DNA from: Dyadobacter chenwenxiniae
GTDB taxonomy: Bacteria > Bacteroidota > Bacteroidia > Cytophagales > Spirosomataceae
DNA: 64,000 nt
Direction of reading: 5' to 3'
Assembly (NCBI RefSeq): GCF_022869785.1
Contig: NZ_CP094997.1
Location: forward strand, 2,790,001 to 2,854,000
Shown here in pieces: positions 39,591 through 48,064 of the stretch. Position numbers and translations under genes: made by a program. The notes beneath the pieces are model-generated. The model saw nothing but the letters and a program-made list of their open reading frames with translations, did no database searches and was not told the origin of the DNA. Each line of letters opens with the position of its first letter. Position 1 is the first letter of the stretch.

Positions 39591-39796
39591 AAACACTAAA
39601 AACTATATTGTTAAGTATAAGCGGCTTTTTTGAGGCTCGTGCTTGGTATTGGTATTACCAAGGCAAATTTGATAACATGAGCGACGAAAAGAAAGAGTCT
39701 TGGCAGATGTTCCTTTCCTACCACAAAAATACATGGAACCCATCTCGAAAGGCACTAATGAAGCTCATCGCAAAAAGAAACGGGCTTAAATTATGA
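39587..39796 (+). CDS. Accessory island protein, membrane-associated
   Basis: 69 residues from the ATG overlapping the previous stop. A short hydrophobic start (TILLSISGFFEARAWYWYY) suggests membrane association, then a basic helix (SRKALMKLIAKRNGLKL). Confidence 0.45.
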   Translation: MKTLKTILLSISGFFEARAWYWYYQGKFDNMSDEKKESWQMFLSYHKNTWNPSRKALMKLIAKRNGLKL

Positions 39797-39879
39797 CCCT
39801 GCGCCGTCACCTTCACTTAATTGCCTGCGTCGGCTGGGAGAGGTGGGTTAGGATGAATTTAAAAATTAGGAAGAGATGA
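39793..39879 (+). CDS. 28-aa coupled peptide (candidate)
   Basis: A 28-residue frame linked by ATGA overlaps to both neighbours, with many Arg and a short hydrophobic part (LHLIACVGWERWV). The double coupling is its only support. Confidence 0.3.
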   Translation: MTLRRHLHLIACVGWERWVRMNLKIRKR

Positions 39880-40172
39880 GGTTTAAAGAGGTGTCGATTT
39901 CCGCAATTCAGGAGGATTTAATGCAGTTCAGGATTTCAGACGGGCTTGTTTACATCCCTAACTCGGATTTCGTCAATGAGGAATATACAATTTCGGACAT
40001 TGGTGAACATGAAGCGGAGGCATTTGAAAACCTATTTGAAGAATTAAAAAAAAGGCGCATTCCATTCTACTATTCAATATCGCTCAATGGTGATCTGTAT
40101 TTTAGAGTTGAAAACATTCCGGGATTTTCTCTTGCGGACGAAATGAAGAAAAAACAGTTAAGGATACCATGA
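39876..40172 (+). CDS. Accessory island protein
   Basis: 98 residues, starting MRFKEVSISAIQEDLMQFRI; strand-rich with an acidic middle (ISDIGEHEAEAFENLFEELK). Coupled on both sides. Unknown. Confidence 0.5.
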   Translation: MRFKEVSISAIQEDLMQFRISDGLVYIPNSDFVNEEYTISDIGEHEAEAFENLFEELKKRRIPFYYSISLNGDLYFRVENIPGFSLADEMKKKQLRIP

Positions 40173-40309
40173 GCACCACCACCCCACGCACAAAAACACC
40201 TCCCCGCTGCAAGATCGCCTCTCAAAGGCTTATTATAGCGCAGGTGAGAAACGAGAATAGAACTTACAGGTGTATTTGGGATGGAAGTGGACAATTTGGA
40301 GGGATATAG
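40169..40309 (+). CDS. 46-aa accessory peptide
   Basis: Frame of 46 residues starting MSTTTPRTKTPPRCKIASQR and ending YRCIWDGSGQFGGI. Overlaps the previous stop by ATGA and ends two bases before the next start. Basic, Thr/Pro-rich start. Confidence 0.4.
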   Translation: MSTTTPRTKTPPRCKIASQRLIIAQVRNENRTYRCIWDGSGQFGGI

Positions 40310-40311
40310 AT

Positions 40312-40518
40312 ATGGAAATAACAATAGGCACTGACACCCCAGAAAACTTTATCAAGAATAAGCTGGCCATAACCGTGACAGTATGGAGAGGGGTTTATAA
40401 GAAAGGTTACAGGATGGTATTACCAAGCCCTAAGACGCCTATTGGAGTAAAGATTTTCCTTGGAAAGCTCACTTTGTATATTTGGTACATTCGCGTGCGC
40501 GAGGCATTAGGAATATGA
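40312..40518 (+). CDS. Accessory island protein
   Basis: 68 residues from MEITIGTDTPENFIKNKLAI (the frame is open upstream but overlaps the 46-residue ORF). Basic and beta-rich, coupled to the next gene by ATGA. Confidence 0.45.
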   Translation: MEITIGTDTPENFIKNKLAITVTVWRGVYKKGYRMVLPSPKTPIGVKIFLGKLTLYIWYIRVREALGI

Positions 40519-40688
40519 AAAAGAAAGCCTTACACACGGTCACCTATAACGACGGACCAGCACTGCGCGGCTTATCAAAGATCGTCGCCAAGCTAGACAA
40601 AATGAACATTGCGTACTTCCAGTCAATCAAAGTAACAGAGTTTGACGATGGGAGTTTAAAGTATGTTTTAACGTTGGAAACGGAATAA
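40515..40688 (+). CDS. Accessory island protein
   Basis: 57 residues, starting MKKKALHTVTYNDGPALRGL and ending LKYVLTLETE; small alpha/beta protein. ATGA-coupled start chosen over an upstream one at 40482. Confidence 0.45.
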   Translation: MKKKALHTVTYNDGPALRGLSKIVAKLDKMNIAYFQSIKVTEFDDGSLKYVLTLETE

Positions 40689-40690
40689 CC

Positions 40691-40915
40691 ATGTGCCAAA
40701 CAGTCATCATAGGAGAAAAGGAAATTGAAACGCCTCGCGAGTTCGAAGAACACTTTGGTTTTCGAGGTATACCGGCTCAATTTCACAGTAAGGTTGAACC
40801 GCACTGCTGCCTTTGTCAGATTGACATTGAGCAAACATTTTGGTTACATGATGTCAGTTTTGAATACAGTCCTACACATATGGAATATTACGTGAAGCCT
40901 GCATGCGTAGGTTGA
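40691..40915 (+). CDS. Accessory island Cys protein
   Basis: 74 residues. HCCLCQIDIE and a late Cys (KPACVG) make a possible metal site. Two bases after the preceding stop. Unknown. Confidence 0.5.
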   Translation: MCQTVIIGEKEIETPREFEEHFGFRGIPAQFHSKVEPHCCLCQIDIEQTFWLHDVSFEYSPTHMEYYVKPACVG

Positions 40916-40940
40916 TTTTTTAATCCGAAACGGTAAATTT

Positions 40941-41222
40941 ATGGATATGGAGAACGAAATAAACACCGCTGCGCTTGCTGTGTGCAAAAACATCTGCCAA
41001 ATATTCAAAGCAGAAACAGGAGAATCAATATCTTTCAGTCCGCCCCATAAGTCCGAGCGGGCTAATGTTATTACACTCGAGTTTTATATTGAAGACTTAT
41101 CCTTCGGGTGGGGGATAAAATTATCTATCGACTTTGTTCTTAAATGGGAGTATATCGCTATTGCAAGGAGTGCAGTGTATAAGCAAATCGTGGATGCGTA
41201 TAAAAAGAAAATTTCGGCATGA
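40941..41222 (+). CDS. Accessory island protein
   Basis: 93 residues, starting MDMENEINTAALAVCKNICQ, with a strand-rich centre (ANVITLEFYIEDLSFGWGIK). Overlaps the next gene by four bases. Confidence 0.5.
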   Translation: MDMENEINTAALAVCKNICQIFKAETGESISFSPPHKSERANVITLEFYIEDLSFGWGIKLSIDFVLKWEYIAIARSAVYKQIVDAYKKKISA

Positions 41223-41554
41223 TCACAATACAGAATGGATTTATCCACATAGAGGAGAAGATTGATAAGTATGTCATTGATAAGTATTTCTCGGTGTCCA
41301 ATATAAAGAGCATTTCACAACTTAAACCCGTAGATGACATTCAGCAGCCCACCATTATTGAATTCTTAAACAGCGATCAAGTGACAGTAGATGCAAACGC
41401 GAAAGATTTGGTGAACTACCTAATCATCAAAAACGAATCAGAGCCTTCGAATGAAAGATACTCTTCACCAGAAGATTTAAATAGAGCTATGAGGATACTA
41501 GAAACACGAGGCGTTAACGCGGCAAGAGTGTTTATGGGGTATCCTCCTATTTAA
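41219..41554 (+). CDS. Accessory island protein, last gene
   Basis: 111 residues; the end (EDLNRAMRILETRGVNAARV) is helical. It converges with the head morphogenesis gene, the two stops overlapping in TTAA. Confidence 0.5.
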   Translation: MITIQNGFIHIEEKIDKYVIDKYFSVSNIKSISQLKPVDDIQQPTIIEFLNSDQVTVDANAKDLVNYLIIKNESEPSNERYSSPEDLNRAMRILETRGVNAARVFMGYPPI

Positions 41555-42432
41555 AACAAATCCTCATAATCATCTGCCGGAAGAAAAGCGACGACACACC
41601 TACAGTTCGCCACCTGGGAGATCGGCGCTGAGCTATCACCCGGACGCTCCATCATATACCCACCAACATTAAACTTCTCATTGGCTTTAATTGGACGCCT
41701 ATTGCCAACCGCCCTATGAGTATCCCTGGTTTTATCATCCTTCGTGGCAATCCAAACCTTAACCAAATCCAATCCCGTCTCAACCGCCGACTGCTCAGCC
41801 GAAATATTAGTAATATGCGTAACCTCCGTCCTGACGATCATTTCAGCCCGTTCACGTATAAACGAACTCCCTGCATCCCTTCGCAGCTTAGCGATGATTT
41901 TTAAGGGAGATACGTAGATTTGTAATGATTCCTGAATGGACTTCACCACCCGCTTTTTTACGGTCTCTGTGACACTAGCAATACGCTGCGTGATATCTAC
42001 GCTATTGACAATATTTTTAAGCCTGTTGAGCCATTGTTGATTGAAGAAACCTACGCTGAAATTCGTTTCTTCGAAGACGGGAGGCGTTACCGGTTTTGGT
42101 TTGGGTAAGATCCTACTTAACGGGTTGGGCCTGCGCTGGCGGTCATCTTCTTCCTTCTTGCGCTTAAACCTGCGCCTAACGTCTTCATCAGTCCACCGCT
42201 TATGTTTGAGGCCAACTTGATAGTAGATATCCTGGTAGGCTTGTCTGACGCCTTCCTCGTTGAAAATGAAGTCCATTTCAACAAGTGTTTGCTGAGCACC
42301 TACTTTATTGATCCGGTCGGCGACTTTCTGCATGTAAGACTGAAATGCTTTGATCAGGATATAGTACGCCAACCTCTCCATCTTAGCGTTTTGGGAGGCG
42401 TATTTTAGCCAATAGGTTTCGGGGTTGGTCAT
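41551..42432 (-). CDS. Phage head morphogenesis protein (SPP1 gp7/Mu F-like)
   Basis: 293 residues. The C-terminal half has the family core: RAEMIVRTEVTHITN, WIATKDDKTRDTHRAV, and the closing VANCRCVVAFLP Cys pair. The N-terminal half is helical. These minor head proteins bind the portal and are injected or help capsid assembly. It should lie next to the portal and protease, but both sides have been separated by inserted small genes. Confidence 0.85.
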   Translation of the reverse strand: MTNPETYWLKYASQNAKMERLAYYILIKAFQSYMQKVADRINKVGAQQTLVEMDFIFNEEGVRQAYQDIYYQVGLKHKRWTDEDVRRRFKRKKEEDDRQRRPNPLSRILPKPKPVTPPVFEETNFSVGFFNQQWLNRLKNIVNSVDITQRIASVTETVKKRVVKSIQESLQIYVSPLKIIAKLRRDAGSSFIRERAEMIVRTEVTHITNISAEQSAVETGLDLVKVWIATKDDKTRDTHRAVGNRRPIKANEKFNVGGYMMERPGDSSAPISQVANCRCVVAFLPADDYEDLF

Positions 42433-42656
42433 GGCTTAATTTCCTTTTCACCAATGAACCAGGCTTTGCCAAAATCATCTCTCCAATCCCTTCGAAACTC
42501 CTTATCAAATATTTCCATGTATTCGTTATAGCACTTGATTCGATGTTTACGCATGGCTTGATAAGCGCCTTTTTTTGTGTAATGTAGACTCACCGCGAAA
42601 GGAGCGGACTCAAATATGCAATCGTTGTAATAAAATATGTAAATCTTCCCACTCAT
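42429..42656 (-). CDS. Hypothetical small protein
   Basis: 75 residues from the ATG at 42656 that overlaps the upstream stop; a start four codons earlier is possible. Lys- and aromatic-rich (YIFYYNDCIFESAPFAV, HYTKKGAYQAMRKHRIKCYN). Part of a coupled leftward chain between head and portal genes. Confidence 0.5.
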   Translation of the reverse strand: MSGKIYIFYYNDCIFESAPFAVSLHYTKKGAYQAMRKHRIKCYNEYMEIFDKEFRRDWRDDFGKAWFIGEKEIKP

Positions 42657-42874
42657 TTCACCAAACATTTAACATAATCATGCACTATCTCCGCCATATC
42701 AGTGATATGTACAGCAGATAACGAAGGCTTACCGTAAATCAATTCCACGTTATCAATCGCCCACATTAAGGCGTGTTTATAGGTCATACGTTCGCCAATT
42801 TCATCCTTTGCCTCTTGGATCAACTTCTGACATTCGGTCGTGTCTAATTCTATTTTAAGTGTAGCTTCGCTCAT
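42653..42874 (-). CDS. Hypothetical small protein
   Basis: 73 residues, acidic helical (KIELDTTECQKLIQEAKDEI). ATGA-coupled at both ends. Unknown. Confidence 0.5.
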   Translation of the reverse strand: MSEATLKIELDTTECQKLIQEAKDEIGERMTYKHALMWAIDNVELIYGKPSLSAVHITDMAEIVHDYVKCLVK

Positions 42875-43095
42875 CCCATATGCTGTTTAGTCAACCTCTC
42901 ATACTCTGCCTTCCCAATCTTCCCTTCCTCAAAATCCAACCTACACTCCGCTAACGCTCGATAAAACGGCGTGTCATACTCACCCTTGCATAGGGCGTTA
43001 ATTGCGTCCTGACGGGCTAGTTTTGAGACTGACGGGAATTTCTTAACGAGCCGCTTGCCTTGCTTTTCGGCTTGTCTGCGTTGTTGGCGGTTCAT
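42871..43095 (-). CDS. Hypothetical basic protein
   Basis: 74 residues from MNRQQRRQAEKQGKRLVKKF, coupled to the previous stop; the frame upstream of this is not protein-like. Strongly basic start, then YRALAECRLDFEEGKIG. Possibly nucleic-acid binding. Confidence 0.5.
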   Translation of the reverse strand: MNRQQRRQAEKQGKRLVKKFPSVSKLARQDAINALCKGEYDTPFYRALAECRLDFEEGKIGKAEYERLTKQHMG

Positions 43096-43409
43096 ACAAT
43101 CTCGTCGCAAGGAACATGTGAGGCCCATCCGTTATCATCTAACGCATATTCGGTAGCCATCCACCCTGTTTTGCAAAACGTTTTCAACCCTTTTCTATCA
43201 TCCGTTTGAAACACCATTGTGCCGGGTTTCACATCGCGCATGGCTTTTCTTTCGTTCAGAGTAACCATTGGAATAGCTAGTGGCTCTTTTACGGTAACAC
43301 TAATATTCCCGCTCCCAATTAGTCCCTGAGAAGGAGCACTTGCCTTCACCACAACCGGCGCGACAACAGCCCCACCTATCAATGTTTTGAAAAAGTCTCG
43401 TTTGTTCAT
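43092..43409 (-). CDS. Exported protein with Tat-like signal
   Basis: 105 residues. The signal-like start NKRDFFKTLIGGAVVAPVVV resembles that of the 27549 gene. The mature part has AMRDVKPGTMVFQTDDRKGL, like the fibre-tip motif in which a tail protein reports a displayed value, ending in CKTGW. Unknown role; its export signal in a head-gene region is odd. Confidence 0.5.
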   Translation of the reverse strand: MNKRDFFKTLIGGAVVAPVVVKASAPSQGLIGSGNISVTVKEPLAIPMVTLNERKAMRDVKPGTMVFQTDDRKGLKTFCKTGWMATEYALDDNGWASHVPCDEIV

Positions 43410-43423
43410 AATGACTTAATATT

Positions 43424-43627
43424 TTAATCTGCATCTCTTGGATCTACACCCATAATTCGAATAATTTCTTTTATTTCTTCCTCACTGAATATGTGCTGCC
43501 CTTCATATATCTCTCCATCTTCATCAATGTACGGGCTGCTGCGCATATGGTTCTTTATCACGTAATAAGCGTCGCCTTCCTCTCTAACCATAGAGACAAA
43601 CTTTTCGAGTAGTGTTTTATAATCCAT
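43424..43627 (-). CDS. Hypothetical acidic protein
   Basis: 67 residues, starting MDYKTLLEKFVSMVREEGDA, with an acidic C-terminal half (HIFSEEEIKEIIRIMG) of EF-hand-like helical character but no calcium loop. Unknown. Confidence 0.5.
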   Translation of the reverse strand: MDYKTLLEKFVSMVREEGDAYYVIKNHMRSSPYIDEDGEIYEGQHIFSEEEIKEIIRIMGVDPRDAD

Positions 43628-43636
43628 ACCTCCTGT

Positions 43637-43924
43637 TTAGTTTAAATACATCAACACAACTCCCGCCACTACCGCCACTACCGCGATAACGATTGCAACA
43701 GGTATCATCCATCCGGTTTCCGAAAATATCGGATGCGGCAACTCCCTTACATCTCTTCCTTCGGGAATCTTTGGCGCATCTTTGATAGCCTGCATTAGCT
43801 TTGCTTGTTGAGAAACATTAAGAATCATCTCCCCCGGCTCCATCTCCCTATCCTTCCACCCGCATTTACCGTAGTTGCCGACGGTGCATTTGGTGCACTT
43901 AGTGCATGATGCTACTTTATCCAT
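43637..43924 (-). CDS. Cys-rich protein with C-terminal membrane anchor
   Basis: 95 residues. The start CTKCTKCTVGNYGKCG has four Cys in a zinc-finger-like pattern. A membrane span closes the protein (IPVAIVIAVVAVVAGVVLMYL). Tail-anchored layout, so it may tether something to the membrane. Overlaps its neighbour by 13 bases. Confidence 0.5.
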   Translation of the reverse strand: MDKVASCTKCTKCTVGNYGKCGWKDREMEPGEMILNVSQQAKLMQAIKDAPKIPEGRDVRELPHPIFSETGWMIPVAIVIAVVAVVAGVVLMYLN

Positions 43925-44127
43925 TCTCTATAAACTTCAAACCCTTTTGTATTACAATTCATAAAAGAAATCAGCCTTTTAACGCCATTGTTAATCTTGG
44001 GCGAATAAAACAAAACTGACTTTGGAACCCACTTTTTCCAACTGCCGTAGTGCTTTAAATAACCAACTTCAATCCCTTCATCCACGACAATAGAATAAAA
44101 AGGGCTCTTGCTTTCTGTGATCCCCAT
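43912..44127 (-). CDS. Hypothetical protein
   Basis: 71 residues from the ATG at 44127 (MGITESKSPFYSIVVDEGIE). Beta-rich with Trp and Tyr (YLKHYGSWKKWVP). No family. Confidence 0.45.
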   Translation of the reverse strand: MGITESKSPFYSIVVDEGIEVGYLKHYGSWKKWVPKSVLFYSPKINNGVKRLISFMNCNTKGFEVYREWIK

Positions 44128-44129
44128 GG

Positions 44130-44303
44130 TTACCAAGGCTGTTTATTGCGCAGATTTGCAGGGCTTTTAGCTATTTCCGCAAATTCTTCAATCAAATCAT
44201 TCACGCATACAGTACGGCCATCTGGAAAGGAGATTTCAAATCTGGTGTTACCCTCTTTTAAAACACCTTTCTCTAATAAAAAATCAATAACGTCCTGTTC
44301 CAT
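44130..44303 (-). CDS. 57-aa hypothetical protein
   Basis: A frame of 57 residues starting MEQDVIDFLLEKGVLKEGNT and ending RNKQPW. It follows the portal gene by 46 bases and abuts the next gene. An opposite-strand open frame here is not protein-like. Confidence 0.45.
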   Translation of the reverse strand: MEQDVIDFLLEKGVLKEGNTRFEISFPDGRTVCVNDLIEEFAEIAKSPANLRNKQPW

Positions 44304-44349
44304 AAGTATCGATTTAGTTCCCCCAATTTACAACATAACATGCACATTA

Positions 44350-45765
44350 TCAACCATTTTCATCCTCATTTTCAAACGGATTTCCGGGTCTGCCTTCGAA
44401 GGACTCGACGCCGATTTGTTCCAATAATTTGAACTTTGTGCTGATAAGCATTTTGTTGGCATTCTCGTCATTTCCTGCACCATAACCGAAGGCTTCAAGC
44501 CATTGGTTGGCCGTTAATCCCGGCACGCGCTCCATCCATGTTGCAAGCTCGTTTCGGTCTGGCTGCAACTCGTTAAAGTCATCCAGATTATACCCGATCA
44601 CAAGTCCTTGTTTACCGTCTGGATCATACGAAGGGGTAAGCCATTGGTTGTATTTGTTGATCCGTTTTTCGTACTCAGGAAGCACCGCGTCGGTGATGGC
44701 AATCTTTCTATTAGTAGGCAGGTTTTCGTATGCGCTATGAGCACCCCAGCCAAACAATTCAGGCGGGATATGATAAGCCGCGCAAATGTCAATTTTAATG
44801 TCCTGCCTGGATTCAACAAGTCCAAGATCTTTTGGATTAAAACCCAGGTTAATACTACCCACTTCAACCGAACTGGTGATAATCCCGCCCGCGCTGGATT
44901 CTTTCAGCTGCTGATTGAATAGGTCCCGCATGGATTGCTTTTGCTCAATGGAACCCTCATTTGGATCCATTTGACCTTTGGGGAACACCATTGTCCTTAC
45001 GCCTTTGTCAGCATAAATACTGGCCTCTGCTGTAATATTTTCTCTGTAAGAATCTACCAAGGGGCTTAATGCATGAAGCCTTGAAAGCCCTTTGTGATAC
45101 TGACCAATTATTCTTCTAGTAGGATTGAAATTTCTTAAATGACATACGTTTCGCGCATCTATGTAAGTCCCAGGATTTGACTGAAGGTAGTATTTGGTTA
45201 TTTCGTATCCGTTCATCACCCCGGCCACGTCCTGCGCCTGAGGGAGGTACATTTCCCTGATCTTGCCCGTGGTGCCATCTATACTGTCACGGGCACCGAA
45301 AATATATCCATCTCCGGTCAAATCAAGATAAGCAGTCAACCCGTATTCAAACTCGAAGCGGGTCATAAACGGATTAGGGTTATCAAGGACGTTCTGCATT
45401 TCATGCCCTGAAATCTCTTCCAATGCCTTAAATTGAATATCTCTTGCCCTTAGAAAGCTGTCTTTAGTTGGATTGGTTAGGAATGATTTGTATTGCCGGT
45501 AAGACTTTTCATCGCGCTTTTGGTATACCAATGGCCGAGCGGTTGCACACTTCTGACTTTTCCAGTCCTGCACGGTAAATACCACACCATTACCCAAAAA
45601 ACCATTCTCAACAAAGTCATCTGTCGTTACCGTATTCCAAACGAATTGATTGACACCCATAAAGCGAAACTGCATTCTCAATGGCTGAGAAACGCCGACT
45701 ACACTGGGCGCATTCTGCCGTTTCAACTTTATGTTCTTATTGTAAAAATCTCCTAAAAACCCCAT
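44350..45765 (-). CDS. HK97-family portal protein
   Basis: 471 residues. Portal features: N-terminal wing, TAYLDLTGDGYIFGARDSID, KYYLQSNPGTYIDARNVCHL, RLHALSPLVDSYRENITAEA (the long stem helices), SIYADKGVRTMVFPKGQM, and AAYHIPPELFGWG. The portal forms the 12-fold DNA gate and binds terminase. Located directly after the terminase. Confidence 0.88.
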   Translation of the reverse strand: MGFLGDFYNKNIKLKRQNAPSVVGVSQPLRMQFRFMGVNQFVWNTVTTDDFVENGFLGNGVVFTVQDWKSQKCATARPLVYQKRDEKSYRQYKSFLTNPTKDSFLRARDIQFKALEEISGHEMQNVLDNPNPFMTRFEFEYGLTAYLDLTGDGYIFGARDSIDGTTGKIREMYLPQAQDVAGVMNGYEITKYYLQSNPGTYIDARNVCHLRNFNPTRRIIGQYHKGLSRLHALSPLVDSYRENITAEASIYADKGVRTMVFPKGQMDPNEGSIEQKQSMRDLFNQQLKESSAGGIITSSVEVGSINLGFNPKDLGLVESRQDIKIDICAAYHIPPELFGWGAHSAYENLPTNRKIAITDAVLPEYEKRINKYNQWLTPSYDPDGKQGLVIGYNLDDFNELQPDRNELATWMERVPGLTANQWLEAFGYGAGNDENANKMLISTKFKLLEQIGVESFEGRPGNPFENEDENG

Positions 45766-45778
45766 CCCCTCAATCCGT

Positions 45779-47080
45779 TTACCACTGTTGCCAAACTTTC
45801 TTAACTCTTGATAGCTCTGGATAGGTTGCGTACCTTAAGCTATCTATTCCGTGATTCCAGGCATCTACTGGCGTTTTTGACTTTTTATCATGCCATACGT
45901 AGTTATTGAACTCCTTTATCAGGTTTATACTGCCTGGATCAATCACTATTTCAAAATCTTGCAAGGCAGCTATCCCCGCACTCACCGACCCTTGCCCTTT
46001 TATTGTCTCGCGTATATTGCACCCCGCGCGTCTCATTTCATCAATCAACCTCGGCTCTGCGCTATCAGCATAAATCAAGCTTTTACCAGCATATCGCTTG
46101 TTTTCCTCAATGATCATACTGGTTGTCAACCGGGGCTTATAAAGTAGCTCCTTGACGTATATTTTCTTTCTTGACTTATCAATGCTCGTTTGCACTAACG
46201 TAGTCGGGTCAACGCTGAAACCAAAATCTTGCCCGAAGACAGACGGCGTAGGCTCTTCAAACTGCCCTATGCTCCAATTGGTAAAGACAACGCCTTCGGC
46301 AACATCCAACCATCCACCTAAGACAACATGCTTATAATACTTCGCCTTTTTGACTATGCCGGCGTCGCAAATATCCTTTTCCTTCTGACTTAAACTTTCA
46401 TAATACTCATAAGCAGCCCTTTTATCCTCAAAGTCCTCAAATATAGAATCAGGAATGAATTCTCTTTCGAGATCCAGGTATGTTGAGTGGATATAAAGCA
46501 CATTGCCAACGATTCCATTGAATCCCTCCTGAACTCCTCTTGCTTCAAAGAACTCTGTATAAACCCAATGCTCTTTTGTAGCTGGGTTAAGGATAAGTAT
46601 GCTAAGGTTTCGTACGTCAAGCGCTCGTATTGATTTTTTGATCTTGTCCCAGCCTTCGTAATTGGGCATCTCCTCGGCTTCTTCGAGGATAAACATTGAG
46701 AAATTCTTCAATGATTTCAATGCCGCCGTCTGATTTCCAGAGCTGGTTTTTATCCCTTTAAAGACAATCTTACTTCCATTATGACCAATAATCCGGTCCT
46801 TCTTGGTTTCAAATGCCGCATTACAATTCAGTATATCTATTTTCTCATTGAATTCTGGTATAATTGAGTCCTCTGCTGCCGTGAGTGTGTACCTGGTATA
46901 AAGTATCCTATGTTTAAAGTCCTTTGCTGATACGCATGAAAAAAGGCCACTTGCAAATGATTTCTGCGAATACCGACCCCCGGTTATGATCACCGTATCA
47001 ACTTTTTGAAGCGGATCATCTTTTTTACATTTGTTCCACTGGAAAAGAGGCCGGTATTTTTTACTCAGAGCTACTTCCAT
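45779..47080 (-). CDS. Terminase large subunit (PBSX type)
   Basis: 433 residues from the ATG at 47080 (MEVALSKKYRPLFQW). Walker A-like VIITGGRYSQKSFAS, Walker B FILEEAEE, and the nuclease acidic residues in FGQDFGFSVDPTT, LIYADSAEP and HGIDSLRY. It pumps and cuts DNA during packaging. Overlaps the small subunit by 20 bases. Confidence 0.9.
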   Translation of the reverse strand: MEVALSKKYRPLFQWNKCKKDDPLQKVDTVIITGGRYSQKSFASGLFSCVSAKDFKHRILYTRYTLTAAEDSIIPEFNEKIDILNCNAAFETKKDRIIGHNGSKIVFKGIKTSSGNQTAALKSLKNFSMFILEEAEEMPNYEGWDKIKKSIRALDVRNLSILILNPATKEHWVYTEFFEARGVQEGFNGIVGNVLYIHSTYLDLEREFIPDSIFEDFEDKRAAYEYYESLSQKEKDICDAGIVKKAKYYKHVVLGGWLDVAEGVVFTNWSIGQFEEPTPSVFGQDFGFSVDPTTLVQTSIDKSRKKIYVKELLYKPRLTTSMIIEENKRYAGKSLIYADSAEPRLIDEMRRAGCNIRETIKGQGSVSAGIAALQDFEIVIDPGSINLIKEFNNYVWHDKKSKTPVDAWNHGIDSLRYATYPELSRVKKVWQQW

Positions 47081-47573
47081 TGCCGTCTTTGAATACAATC
47101 ACGGTAGGGGATATTTTCTCGCCTGCTGATGTGTGATCAATCTCCTGTTTATCCCTCCACTTCTTAGGCTGACGGTTTTTGAGCCAGTTTAAAGCCGCTC
47201 CCGCATCCGGCGCAATTTCCCTTACAACCACCTTCTTTTTAAAAGGATCGACCGTTATTCCGTCGTCGTCAGCATCGCCTTCTGTAAGAAAGCCTTCGCC
47301 ATCCTTGATGATTATTTTCTCATAAGTAACCTCTTCGTAGCGGTACCCTGTGGCCTTTTTATAGAAGCTGGCGGCCACTTCTGCGTCGGCAATATGTTTC
47401 CCCGCGTGGACTGCCTCCAGAAACTCTGGGTGATCAACTTTCCAGTTATTTAAAGTCGATCCCTGAACCTCAAAAAAAGCCGCTAATTCTCTGTCAGTAA
47501 ACCCTAACAAACATAGCTTTTTGGCCTGTTCTGCAAACTCTGGTTTATATATCGGTGGTCTTCCCCCTGCCAT
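47061..47573 (-). CDS. Terminase small subunit
   Basis: 170 residues starting MAGGRPPIYKPEFAEQAKKL, then the helix-turn-helix LGFTDRELAAFFEVQGSTLN, GKHIADAEVAASFYKKATGY, typical of small terminase proteins that recognise pac/cos DNA. The C-terminal part (GAALNWLKNRQPKKWRDKQE) is also conserved in this class. Confidence 0.88.
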   Translation of the reverse strand: MAGGRPPIYKPEFAEQAKKLCLLGFTDRELAAFFEVQGSTLNNWKVDHPEFLEAVHAGKHIADAEVAASFYKKATGYRYEEVTYEKIIIKDGEGFLTEGDADDDGITVDPFKKKVVVREIAPDAGAALNWLKNRQPKKWRDKQEIDHTSAGEKISPTVIVFKDGNGSSSE

Positions 47574-47575
47574 CA

Positions 47576-47752
47576 CTACCCTCGCGTCACCGCTGCTTTA
47601 ATTAAAAACTCTTCCGGACTAATGCCCGTTATACTATACCCGGGCTTTTCTTCCTCTTCCCTCTCCCGCTCATACCTCAATTCCTCGGTTAACTCTTTCA
47701 CCGCGAGAGTCAGCGCTTTGATTGCTTTTATCAGGTCCTTGTTGTCTAGCAT
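47576..47752 (-). CDS. 58-aa protein before terminase
   Basis: A frame of 58 residues (ALTLAVKELTEELRYERERE, then SITGISPEEFLIKAA) ending just before the terminase start. Helical and charged. Small genes in this position are common; function unknown. Confidence 0.5.
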   Translation of the reverse strand: MLDNKDLIKAIKALTLAVKELTEELRYEREREEEEKPGYSITGISPEEFLIKAAVTRG

Positions 47753-47784
47753 TATTTAGCCCAATGTGTAGTGCCCATCATTCA

Positions 47785-48030
47785 TTAACTAAAATGTACC
47801 TCTTGGTACCAATCAGAACATATTAACCCAGCAGATATAGATTCGCTCGCAACTCCAATAAGTTGAATTTTTGCGTCTTTGTACCATTCAGGATTATAAG
47901 GATTCTGAAAAGAGACTTCAGGATTTATTTTTATGGCCTCTTGTTCATTTTCAGCCGCAACAACCCATTTAACGAGTCCTGACCCTGATCTGTCATCAAA
48001 ACTTTCATCTGTGATTAAGTAAATATTCAT
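47785..48030 (-). CDS. Hypothetical protein
   Basis: 81 residues (MNIYLITDESFDDRSGSGLV, then ENEQEAIKINPEV) with the look of a small antitoxin-like or tail-associated alpha/beta protein. Leftward, between the fibre cluster and terminase. Confidence 0.5.
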   Translation of the reverse strand: MNIYLITDESFDDRSGSGLVKWVVAAENEQEAIKINPEVSFQNPYNPEWYKDAKIQLIGVASESISAGLICSDWYQEVHFS

Positions 48031-48064
48031 ATCTCGATTTAGTTTACATCTTTATTACAAGCGC

